From: Lentzea aerocolonigenes
Lineage (GTDB): Bacteria; Actinomycetota; Actinomycetes; Mycobacteriales; Pseudonocardiaceae
Assembly: GCF_000955955.1 (NCBI RefSeq)
Contig: NZ_JYJG01000341.1
Location: forward strand, 1-28,156
Direction of reading: 5' to 3'
DNA: 28,156 nucleotides
Shown piece by piece: positions 22,749 through 28,156 of this stretch. The translations under genes were made by a program, and so were the position numbers. Position 1 is the stretch's first letter. The number at the start of each line of letters is the position of its first letter. Under the pieces are notes generated by a model. It saw only the letters and a list, made by a program, of their open reading frames with translations. It was not told the DNA's origin and searched no databases.

Positions 22749-24746
22749 GTGGCGCCCGCAGAGTTCACCGTCTCCGGCGGCGAAGGCACGCCGCTGGAGT
22801 TCGTGGCTGCTTTCCTGGGGTCGCGCTCGCTGCTCGTGGTGACCGATCCGGGCGGGTGGGCGCAGGTCAGCGCCGGGCTCGCGGTCGGTTACCCGGCGTC
22901 CACCGCGGTCACGACGTCCGTTCGGGTGGTGCGGTTCGCCGTTCTCGATCTCCGGCACTTCTCGTCGGCTTCGTCGCTGCCGTCGCTTTCTGATGTTGTG
23001 GGCGACGTCGTGGCGTTGCACGACACGCGCGCGTGGGACACGGGTCCGGTTGTCGCCGCGCTGCGCGGACTGGGGCGGCCTGTCGTGCTGTTCACCGCCG
23101 CGCACACGTGGGTGGCCGGGGTCGACGCGGCTTCGGTGCTGATCGGGTGGAGCGCGCCTTTCGTCGTGCTCGGCTCGCCGGTCGGTGCCGGCGAGGGGCG
23201 GGTCGAGGACGTCGTCTGGCAGTTCCGGGAACTGGAACGGCGCCGGCAGGTGCGCTTCACGGCGTTGCCGTCGCCTCCAGTGCCTTCTGACCGGCCGGTG
23301 ACCGTCATGGTCGCGCTGCCCGGTGCCACCGAAGGCATCGCCGGGGCGTTGCGGCCCGGTGGCGAGTACGAGGTGTGGGTGCACGTCGGGCAGCACCCCG
23401 ATCCGCTGCCCGGCGACCTGGAGTTGCGGGCCGTGCTGAGCATGAACGGGCGTCCGGTGCAGGCCGAGTCGTTCGTGCTGCCCGCCGAGGGCGCCAGTCC
23501 GTGGGTGAGCTTCCCGGTCACCACTCCGTACGCCTCGGTGCCGTGGACCGGTGAGCTGGTCATCTACTCCGGCGTGGTGCCGGTGCACGTCCAGCAGGTC
23601 GTGCTGCCCGTTGGTGCCGGTGAGTCCCGTGCTGCTGTGCGGTTCCAGCTGACGCGGACGTTCGCGGATCTCGAGCCGCTGTCGTCGCGGGTGGCGTCGG
23701 TGCTCGTGCTGGGAGAGCGGGCGCTGGTGGCCTCCGGTCCCGGTGTTCCTGCCCGGGTGGGTCTCGACCTGGGTTCGCTGCCGCATTCGTTTCCCGTCGC
23801 TTCGGGGCTGGATCCCTGGTACGGCAAGGACTTCCCGTCGTTCTGCGAGGACCTGGCGGCGTTGGCACGGCAGGGATCGGCGCTGTACTCGCGGCTGTTC
23901 GGGTCGGATGCCCTGGCCGATCGGGTTCGACGGCTGGGGCGGGCTCGTCCGGCCGGGCTGATGATCGCCTCGGTGGCTGACAGCTCGGTGCCGTGGTCGT
24001 TGATCTACGACCTGCCGTTGAACGACGGGCCGTACCGGCTGTGCGCGTCGGTGGGGCAGTTCGGGCCGTTCGGCGCCGGGGGAGAGGTGCCCGCGCACTG
24101 CCCGGTGTCCGATCACAGCGGCAATGTGTTGTGCCCCTTCGGTTTCTGGGGTCTGTCGGCCGTGCTGGAGCAGCCGGTCGGGCCGTTGGTGCCGTTCGTG
24201 TCGGTGCGGCCGCGGCCGTTCGAGGTGTCGATGGCGGTCGATCACGGCATGGACCGGGCGTTGACCGAGCGGCACGTGACCGAGCTGATGTCGATGCTTC
24301 CGCCTGAGGTCGTGACGTCTGCCTATGTCAGCCCGTCGGAGCTGGGGCGGGCGTTGGCCGGCGACGTCATGGACGTCGTGCACCTGCATTTCCGCGAGGG
24401 TTTCCTCGATCTTGAAGAAATCGAACGCTGGGACCGCGAGGGCGTGTGGCCGCGTCCGCACTGGCCGTCGCGCAAGCCGGTCGTGGTGGGCACGTCGCCG
24501 ATGCCCGGCTTGGTGCGGGCGTTCATCGACGGCGGCGCGTCTGCCGTGATCAGCCCGGAAGTCGCTGTGCCGCAGGACATGGCGGGCTGGGTGACCGGCA
24601 TGCTGCTCGCGCGGCTGGCGGCGGGGTTCAGCGCCGGCGAGGCGTTGCGGCTCACCCGGTGGGAGATGCTGGGCCGCGGCAACGTCATGGGGCTCGCGTA
24701 CACGCTGCACGGCGGTGCGGATCTTCGAGTCCGACCGGGCAACTGA
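22749..24746 (+). CDS. CHAT-domain-like protein with altered catalytic residues
   Basis: A 665-residue soluble protein. The last 270 residues read as a CHAT (caspase-like) domain: VPWSLIYDLPLND (about 413-425), CPFGFWGLSAVLEQ (about 462-475), DVVHLHFREG (about 542-551), PVVVGTSPMPG (about 577-587), LVRAFIDGGASAVIS, and a closing MLLARLAAGFSAGEALRLTRWEML. In active CHAT proteins the blocks are LHxxxHG and SACxTG; here the His position reads Arg549 and the Cys position reads Ser583 or a neighbour, so it may be catalytically dead. The N-terminal 160 residues look Rossmann-like, followed by a beta-rich middle (about 190-330). The GTG at 22749 is chosen past the ctaB stop; a TTG at 22710 lies inside ctaB. 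The family call is by pattern; function unknown. Confidence 0.65.
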   Translation: MAPAEFTVSGGEGTPLEFVAAFLGSRSLLVVTDPGGWAQVSAGLAVGYPASTAVTTSVRVVRFAVLDLRHFSSASSLPSLSDVVGDVVALHDTRAWDTGPVVAALRGLGRPVVLFTAAHTWVAGVDAASVLIGWSAPFVVLGSPVGAGEGRVEDVVWQFRELERRRQVRFTALPSPPVPSDRPVTVMVALPGATEGIAGALRPGGEYEVWVHVGQHPDPLPGDLELRAVLSMNGRPVQAESFVLPAEGASPWVSFPVTTPYASVPWTGELVIYSGVVPVHVQQVVLPVGAGESRAAVRFQLTRTFADLEPLSSRVASVLVLGERALVASGPGVPARVGLDLGSLPHSFPVASGLDPWYGKDFPSFCEDLAALARQGSALYSRLFGSDALADRVRRLGRARPAGLMIASVADSSVPWSLIYDLPLNDGPYRLCASVGQFGPFGAGGEVPAHCPVSDHSGNVLCPFGFWGLSAVLEQPVGPLVPFVSVRPRPFEVSMAVDHGMDRALTERHVTELMSMLPPEVVTSAYVSPSELGRALAGDVMDVVHLHFREGFLDLEEIERWDREGVWPRPHWPSRKPVVVGTSPMPGLVRAFIDGGASAVISPEVAVPQDMAGWVTGMLLARLAAGFSAGEALRLTRWEMLGRGNVMGLAYTLHGGADLRVRPGN

Positions 24747-24778
24747 ACCAAAAGCGGCGTGTGTGCGTTTTTGTTGAT

Positions 24779-25027
24779 ATGCCGAACCCGGATGTTCAAC
24801 TTCGTCAGGCGATCGCCGAGCTGACCCTCCGCTTCGGTGGTCAGGTGACGAATCTGGAGATCTGGGAGGCTGCGGAGGCCGCGTACGCGTCGCTCAGTGC
24901 TGGTGCGACCGTGCACGCCCATCTCGCCGTGCTCACCGCACGCCGCGCGGCCCGTGAACTCGCGCTCACGGCGATTGGTGTGCAGATGCCTACTCAGCAG
25001 AAGGCTGGGCTGACGCCGGCTCGGTGA
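24779..25027 (+). CDS. small helical protein of unknown function
   Basis: An 82-residue, helix-rich protein beginning MPNPDVQLRQAIAELTLRFG. It is rich in Ala and Leu, with no Cys, TM helix or signal peptide. It follows the CHAT-like gene by 32 bases on the same strand. The ATG at 24779 has no obvious Shine-Dalgarno; a GTG at 24760 would add six residues. The frame is also open upstream inside the CHAT gene, but that part is antiphase shadow. The final 38 bases overlap the convergent gene. I do not recognise the family; small helical partners often accompany CHAT-type proteins, which is the only hint of a role. Confidence 0.55.
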   Translation: MPNPDVQLRQAIAELTLRFGGQVTNLEIWEAAEAAYASLSAGATVHAHLAVLTARRAARELALTAIGVQMPTQQKAGLTPAR

Positions 25028-25304
25028 CTTCCAGGTAGACCGTCTCGCCGTTCGCCACTGCCGTGCGTGCGAGCTGCGAGAGCTCGCTGAGGTGCGCGAA
25101 CGCCTCGTGGAAGCCCCAGTCGACGTGCGGTGCCCAGCTCAGTGCGACGTCGTGCATGCGCGCGGGGTGGGCCTCGACGAGCTGTGCGACGAGAGCGTCC
25201 GGCAGCGCGAAGACGGCATCCTCTGGCTGCGGCTCCCACACCTCGTTGAGCACCTCGTGCCAGATGACGACGGCAGCTCGCGGGTCGTAGTCGCCGGCGG
25301 CCAT
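24990..25304 (-). CDS. small acidic protein of unknown function
   Basis: About 104 residues (MAAGDYDPRAAVVIWHEVLN...), acidic and soluble, with several Trp (WEPQPED, LSWAPHVDWGFHEAF). No known motif is seen. The frame is open up to a GTG at 25370, and the residues just before the ATG (STFFIKSGES) look protein-like, so the true start may lie upstream and overlap the HD gene's stop at 25334. The ATG at 25304 is the conservative choice; its ribosome binding site is weak. It lies downstream of the HD gene on the same strand, so an operon is likely. It overlaps the opposite small gene by 38 bases. Confidence 0.55.
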   Translation of the reverse strand: MAAGDYDPRAAVVIWHEVLNEVWEPQPEDAVFALPDALVAQLVEAHPARMHDVALSWAPHVDWGFHEAFAHLSELSQLARTAVANGETVYLEVTEPASAQPSAE

Positions 25305-25333
25305 CGACTCGCCGCTTTTGATGAAGAACGTGC

Positions 25334-25984
25334 TCAGGACGCCACCTTGGTCAACAGGTCCTCGACGCACGGGTCGTCGAGGGACTCAACGATGCACTTC
25401 CACAGCGACAGGTTCGTCTCGGCCCACTTGGTGTAGGTCGCGGCTGCCTCCGCATCGTAGAAGTAGTACCCGTCGTCGGCCTTGCCCACCTGCTCGCCCA
25501 CGATCTTGTGCGCGAGCTCCCGCAGCGTGATGCCGTTCTCCTGCAGGTACTTGTGCGCGAGGACGACCGGCGTGACCGGCAGGGCCTTGAACAGCGTGTC
25601 CGCGTCCGAGAGCGCCTGGGCCTCCAGCGAGATGTCGCGGTGGCGGGTGCGCATCTCCGCCTCGATGACGATGCGTTCGATCCACTCGATGTCGCCGATG
25701 CAGACACCCGCGACGAACAACGTCTTGCGGCGCAGCGCCTCGCCGTCGGTGGGCAGGGAGTTGCGGCGGACCATGTAGTTGAGGTCGTGCACGAGCGCGG
25801 CGACCTCGCAGATGTCCTCCGCGGCGCCGTTGCGCCTGGCGAAGTGCACCGCCTTGTCGCGGACGAAGCTCACGTGGTGCCACCCGTGGAACTGCAGTTT
25901 CGCGGCGAGGTCCTCGCACAGCCGCCTCACGCGCTGCTCCACGTCCGCGATGACAGATCTCGGAATCGTTGTGCGCGTACGCAT
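25334..25984 (-). CDS. HD-domain phosphohydrolase
   Basis: A 216-residue soluble protein with an HD metal-dependent phosphohydrolase fold: His36/His37 in HGWHHVSFVRDKA, the His66-Asp67 doublet in AALVHDLNYM, and a downstream Asp127 in LSDADTLF, giving the H...HD...D metal site of an active enzyme. Substrates in this superfamily include nucleotides and alarmones, but nothing here points to one. Two adjacent ATGs exist (25987 and 25984); the second is preferred because GGGAGGG lies six bases from it. A 9-bp-arm hairpin covers this ribosome binding site and the first ATG, suggesting control of translation. The small acidic gene follows on the same strand. Confidence 0.82.
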   Translation of the reverse strand: MRTRTTIPRSVIADVEQRVRRLCEDLAAKLQFHGWHHVSFVRDKAVHFARRNGAAEDICEVAALVHDLNYMVRRNSLPTDGEALRRKTLFVAGVCIGDIEWIERIVIEAEMRTRHRDISLEAQALSDADTLFKALPVTPVVLAHKYLQENGITLRELAHKIVGEQVGKADDGYYFYDAEAAATYTKWAETNLSLWKCIVESLDDPCVEDLLTKVAS

Positions 25985-26014
25985 CATCAGCCCTCCCGAC
26001 CAGGTGGGCTGATG
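25985..26014 (-). promoter_or_regulatory. hairpin over the ribosome binding site of the HD gene
   Basis: CATCAGCCC (25985-25993) and GGGCTGATG (26006-26014) are perfect 9-base inverted copies with a 12-base loop. In the mRNA the downstream arm contains part of the GGGAGGG ribosome binding site and the first ATG (25987-25985). Folding would hide both. It could instead be a DNA operator. Confidence 0.5.
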
Positions 26015-26031
26015 GTAGGCGTGTTGCGACG

Positions 26032-26044
26032 GCCTCAGTGAGGC
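26032..26044 (-). terminator. short hairpin after the cupin-like gene
   Basis: GCCTCA (26032-26037) and TGAGGC (26039-26044) form a small inverted repeat, effectively a 5-bp stem with a 3-base loop, directly after the stop codon at 26046-26048. There is no T-run. It is a weak terminator or processing site at best. Confidence 0.3.
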
Positions 26045-26045
26045 T

Positions 26046-26693
26046 TCACAGGTGGTTCGTCAGATCCTCCAAGCGGTCCTCGACCGGCACGTGCCGGTGG
26101 CTGAGCCCGGTGTCCGGGTCGTAGCTGAGGCTCCACGGCGTGACGGCACGTGACTTCACCAGGAACGTCATCGTCCCGTCAGCGGCACGCGGGATGCGGT
26201 GGAACTCGTGCGCGAGCAACGTGCCCGTGGTGCCCTCGGTGCACTGAGTGCGGTTCGTGAGCTCGGTGTTGATGACCGTGCGCCCACCGACACCGAGCCG
26301 GGCGTCGAAGCGTTCGTGCAGGTACGCGCCGCTCAGGATCGTGGTGCAGAAGTGGTACCGGTGGTTGTGGACCGAGTCCGCGTACCCGGCGCGCCAGTCC
26401 GTCAGCGGCTTGTACTCGTGCAGCCAGAACGTGAACGGCTCGTCTTCCTCGTCACGGAGGCACCACGCGAAATGCGTCGTCGTCTCCCGGGAGTGCGCGA
26501 TCACCCACGTCGCCTGCTGAGGCGTGAGCCCGTCGATGTACGCCCTGAGCTCTTTGCGCAGCTCCGGCCGGGCCGCCCACTCGCGGAACCACTCGCCGAC
26601 GTCGGTCCAGTGGTCCACCACGGGAAATTCGGCGCACTTCACCCGAGCGGCGAGCTCCTCGAGCGCGGACAACCCGGTGAACTCGGCTAGCAA
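26046..26693 (-). CDS. cupin-like protein of unknown function
   Basis: A 215-residue soluble protein. The centre has a cupin-like metal-site pattern, DSVHNHRYHFCTTILSGAY (about 108-126), with HxHxxxH-type spacing followed by a Glu/Arg-containing strand, and a later VNTEL/EFHRIP segment that could be the second cupin motif. This resembles cysteine-dioxygenase-like and other cupin metalloenzymes, but no substrate can be assigned. The N-terminal about 90 residues are helical and contain AHSRETTTHFAWCL. The start is TTG at 26693, with GAGGAG ten bases upstream at the end of the preceding gene (stop at 26700), so it should be co-transcribed with the membrane protein. Confidence 0.65.
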   Translation of the reverse strand: MLAEFTGLSALEELAARVKCAEFPVVDHWTDVGEWFREWAARPELRKELRAYIDGLTPQQATWVIAHSRETTTHFAWCLRDEEDEPFTFWLHEYKPLTDWRAGYADSVHNHRYHFCTTILSGAYLHERFDARLGVGGRTVINTELTNRTQCTEGTTGTLLAHEFHRIPRAADGTMTFLVKSRAVTPWSLSYDPDTGLSHRHVPVEDRLEDLTNHL

Positions 26694-26699
26694 GATCGA

Positions 26700-27704
26700 T
26701 CAGCTCCTCAACTGAGCGGAAGCGGAGAATTCGCGACGGAAAGCGTGGAACTTGGCTTCCAGCTCCTTGAAACCGTCTTGTTCGAGTGTTTCGCCGGTGA
26801 TCTTCTCGTACAGCGCGAGGAAGTCGTTTCTCGTCGTCCCCGGCGTGATGACGAAGTGGTATCCGGCCTTGGAGTTGCTGATCCGCAGGAACTCCGCGCG
26901 CTCCTTCGCGTACAGGAACGAGCTCTCGGTGAACCTGAGCGTCCTGGGATATGGCCTCAGCACTCCGGCGGTGTTGCTGTAGAGCGTCATCCAGACCGAG
27001 TCGTCGAACAGCTCAAGTCTGTCGAGTGGCGGATCGGAAACGATCGTGACGTCGATCCTGCTGCACCGGCTTCGTGCCGCGTAGAGACCGACCAGTCCGA
27101 TGCTGATCTGTTCTTTCAGCCTCGTCTGGATCTCGTCGTAGTCGCCGTCCGCTCCTTCGTTGCGAAGCAGGTACCGCGCGCGCCCGCTGATCGCGTTGTC
27201 GTCCCGCGGATCCGCCAGCACCGCCTTGAGCTCGCACTCGGTCTGGCTGAGCAGCACTCTTCCAGCCGCGTACCGCCCGGCGAACCCGCGGAAGCAGTAC
27301 AGCCGCGTCCGCTCCAGGTCCTGCATCATGAGCTGGTTGAACTCGGGATCGGGCGTGGCCGTCGGCTCGAACACGTGACTCGGGAAAAACTCCCGGTCCA
27401 ACGCCCGGTACTCCTGCGTGAGTTCTCTCAGCGCCTTTCGGCTCTCCTCGATGACCGGCGTGAGCAGGGCCTTCTGCGCGGCTTTCGAAGTGATCAACGT
27501 CTGCGTGAAGCTCACCACCGCCGATATGAGCGTGCCCGTACCCAGCGCGGTCAGGAGGTTTCTAGCTGTGCCGGAATCCATTTGACTGGAAATGGCGATG
27601 CTCGTCCCCGACGTCACCACGAGTATGAGGAGGAGCAACCCGGTCCGAGTCCAAAACAACTCCTGGAGCAGGTTGCTGCGGATGCCTCCGGCCTCCGCGG
27701 ACAC
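26700..27704 (-). CDS. two-TM membrane protein with a large cytosolic domain
   Basis: A 334-residue protein of no family I can name with confidence. Two TM helices lie near the N-terminus (about 18-40 and 48-70), followed by a helical connector and a cytosolic alpha/beta domain (about 115-334). That domain has RLYCFRGFAGRYAAGR, ELKAVLADPRD, IDVTIVSDPP and TLRFTESSFLYAKERAEF. Its strand order recalls phospholipase-D-like sensor domains, but no HKD motif is present. The 2-TM-plus-domain layout also resembles SLATT-type conflict proteins in outline only. The GTG at 27704 is set by a perfect ACCTCCT-complement ribosome binding site seven bases upstream; a TTG at 27803 would add 33 residues but has none. 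It leads the cupin gene, probably in one operon. Confidence 0.68.
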   Translation of the reverse strand: MSAEAGGIRSNLLQELFWTRTGLLLLILVVTSGTSIAISSQMDSGTARNLLTALGTGTLISAVVSFTQTLITSKAAQKALLTPVIEESRKALRELTQEYRALDREFFPSHVFEPTATPDPEFNQLMMQDLERTRLYCFRGFAGRYAAGRVLLSQTECELKAVLADPRDDNAISGRARYLLRNEGADGDYDEIQTRLKEQISIGLVGLYAARSRCSRIDVTIVSDPPLDRLELFDDSVWMTLYSNTAGVLRPYPRTLRFTESSFLYAKERAEFLRISNSKAGYHFVITPGTTRNDFLALYEKITGETLEQDGFKELEAKFHAFRREFSASAQLRS

Positions 27705-27711
27705 TCGTCCC

Positions 27712-27718
27712 ACCTCCT
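27712..27718 (-). promoter_or_regulatory. strong ribosome binding site fixing the 27704 start
   Basis: AGGAGGT on the minus strand lies seven bases before the GTG at 27704-27702. It is a full anti-Shine-Dalgarno match, and it decides the start against the TTG at 27803. Confidence 0.75.
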
Positions 27719-28156
27719 GGGTCACCTCATCGGCCGCTACCCGAACGGACGAATGCGGTCGGTGTCCGATCAAGTGCGCGGAGTTACTGTACGCGTCGGT
27801 CAAAAGATAAGGAAGCTGCTATTCGTGCGACATTTACGACCGGAATAACCGCCCTTGGGCGCAGTCGCCGGGCTGTACTCGTGCGCTTCGGTGACGGCGT
27901 GTCGCCGGTGGCCCCGAACGTGTCGGATGAGGGTGACTCGGCCACCCACACGCACCCACACGGGGTGGCATGGCTCGGTGTGGAGGCCTCGCGCTGGTCC
28001 GGTTGGCGGGTCGTCGGCTGGGCGTGTTCCGTGCGAGCGGGTCGGGTTGCGAGGGGCGTTCGTTGGCCATGCGGTGGTCGGCTTGCGCTGGCATGTCACG
28101 TTCCAGCGGAGGGGTCGCCAGTGCGGTTGCGTCGCCTTCCGGCGTGGGCGCGCAGG
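27719..28156. other. non-coding or undetermined region at the window end
   Basis: No convincing gene is visible in these 438 bases. The part nearest the membrane gene should hold its promoter; TACAGT on the minus strand (27786-27791) is a possible -10 with a poor -35. CACCCACACG is repeated in tandem at 27943-27962. A plus-strand frame from a GTG at 27920 stays open to the window edge (79 codons), but its Trp/Arg-rich translation does not look like a protein start. Minus-strand frames here give Pro/Arg/His-rich noise. Confidence 0.5.

Noticed and set aside
22518..24710. 730-codon minus-strand open frame opposite ctaB and the CHAT-like gene
   Set aside because: The translation is Arg/His/Pro/Gln-rich noise, while the plus strand carries recognisable ctaB and CHAT-like motifs.
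27705..27803. N-terminal extension of the membrane protein from a TTG at 27803
   Set aside because: There is no ribosome binding site there, while a full AGGAGGT precedes the GTG at 27704; the extension has no fold-like pattern.
27800..28099. 99-codon minus-strand frame at the window end
   Set aside because: The Pro/Arg/His/Thr-rich translation has no motif; the overlapping frames look equally random.
1..28156. CRISPR arrays, insertion sequences, tRNA or rRNA genes
   Set aside because: No regularly spaced repeats, transposase motifs, terminal inverted repeats or tRNA cloverleaf patterns were seen in reading the window; small RNAs cannot be excluded without a covariance search.

Overview
The window is high-GC DNA from an actinobacterium. 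It has many GTG starts, 4-base gene overlaps and GC-rich hairpin terminators. The six-gene order tkt-tal-pgi-zwf-opcA-pgl, read divergently from the heme O synthase gene ctaB, together with an OpcA protein, points to the Pseudonocardiales (a Lentzea/Saccharothrix/Actinosynnema-like organism). The genus is inferred from gene content and protein character; no search was run.

Layout. (1) 1-4202: a surface and signalling block. Two tandem, partly duplicated secreted membrane-anchored proteins (minus strand) diverge from an exported three-TM protein and a membrane Ser/Thr protein kinase. The last two overlap by 4 bases and appear to share a membrane module. (2) 4171-5870: a TetR regulator diverges from a TIM-barrel, glycosidase-like protein across a 38-bp gap that holds a perfect palindrome. 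(3) 5891-8624: an orphan sensor histidine kinase, a strong hairpin terminator and two tandem secreted DUF4360-type proteins. (4) 8819-12936: a stand-alone CheY-like receiver converges on a cytosolic hybrid histidine kinase whose sensor is a LacI-type sugar-binding domain without a DNA-binding head. A 7-bp-arm inverted repeat separates this kinase from a divergent LRV/HEAT-like repeat protein. (5) 12920-13354: a GNAT acetyltransferase, then an intrinsic terminator. (6) 13410-21559: the glycolysis/pentose phosphate operon, transcribed tkt to pgl, with overlapping or nearly touching genes that all start with GTG. (7) 21803-24746: ctaB, followed 22 bases later by a CHAT-like protein whose catalytic His and Cys both look replaced. 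(8) 24779-27704: small or uncharacterised genes: an 82-residue protein, a 104-residue protein, an HD-domain phosphohydrolase with a hairpin over its ribosome binding site, a cupin-like protein and a two-TM membrane protein. (9) 27719-28156: no convincing gene.

How the genes work together. The operon converts glucose 6-phosphate through both PGI and the oxidative branch (Zwf with its OpcA partner, then Pgl), and Tkt/Tal recycle pentoses; it supplies NADPH and precursors. Most of the rest is sensing machinery: three kinases, one free receiver and one TetR. The best candidates for undescribed biology are the LacI-sensor hybrid kinase with its output-less receiver, the degenerate CHAT protein with the HD/cupin/2-TM neighbourhood, and the kinase with a twin membrane protein opposite the duplicated surface proteins. 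Starts were chosen by ribosome binding sites and overlaps, so several differ from the longest possible reading frame. All family calls are by eye.
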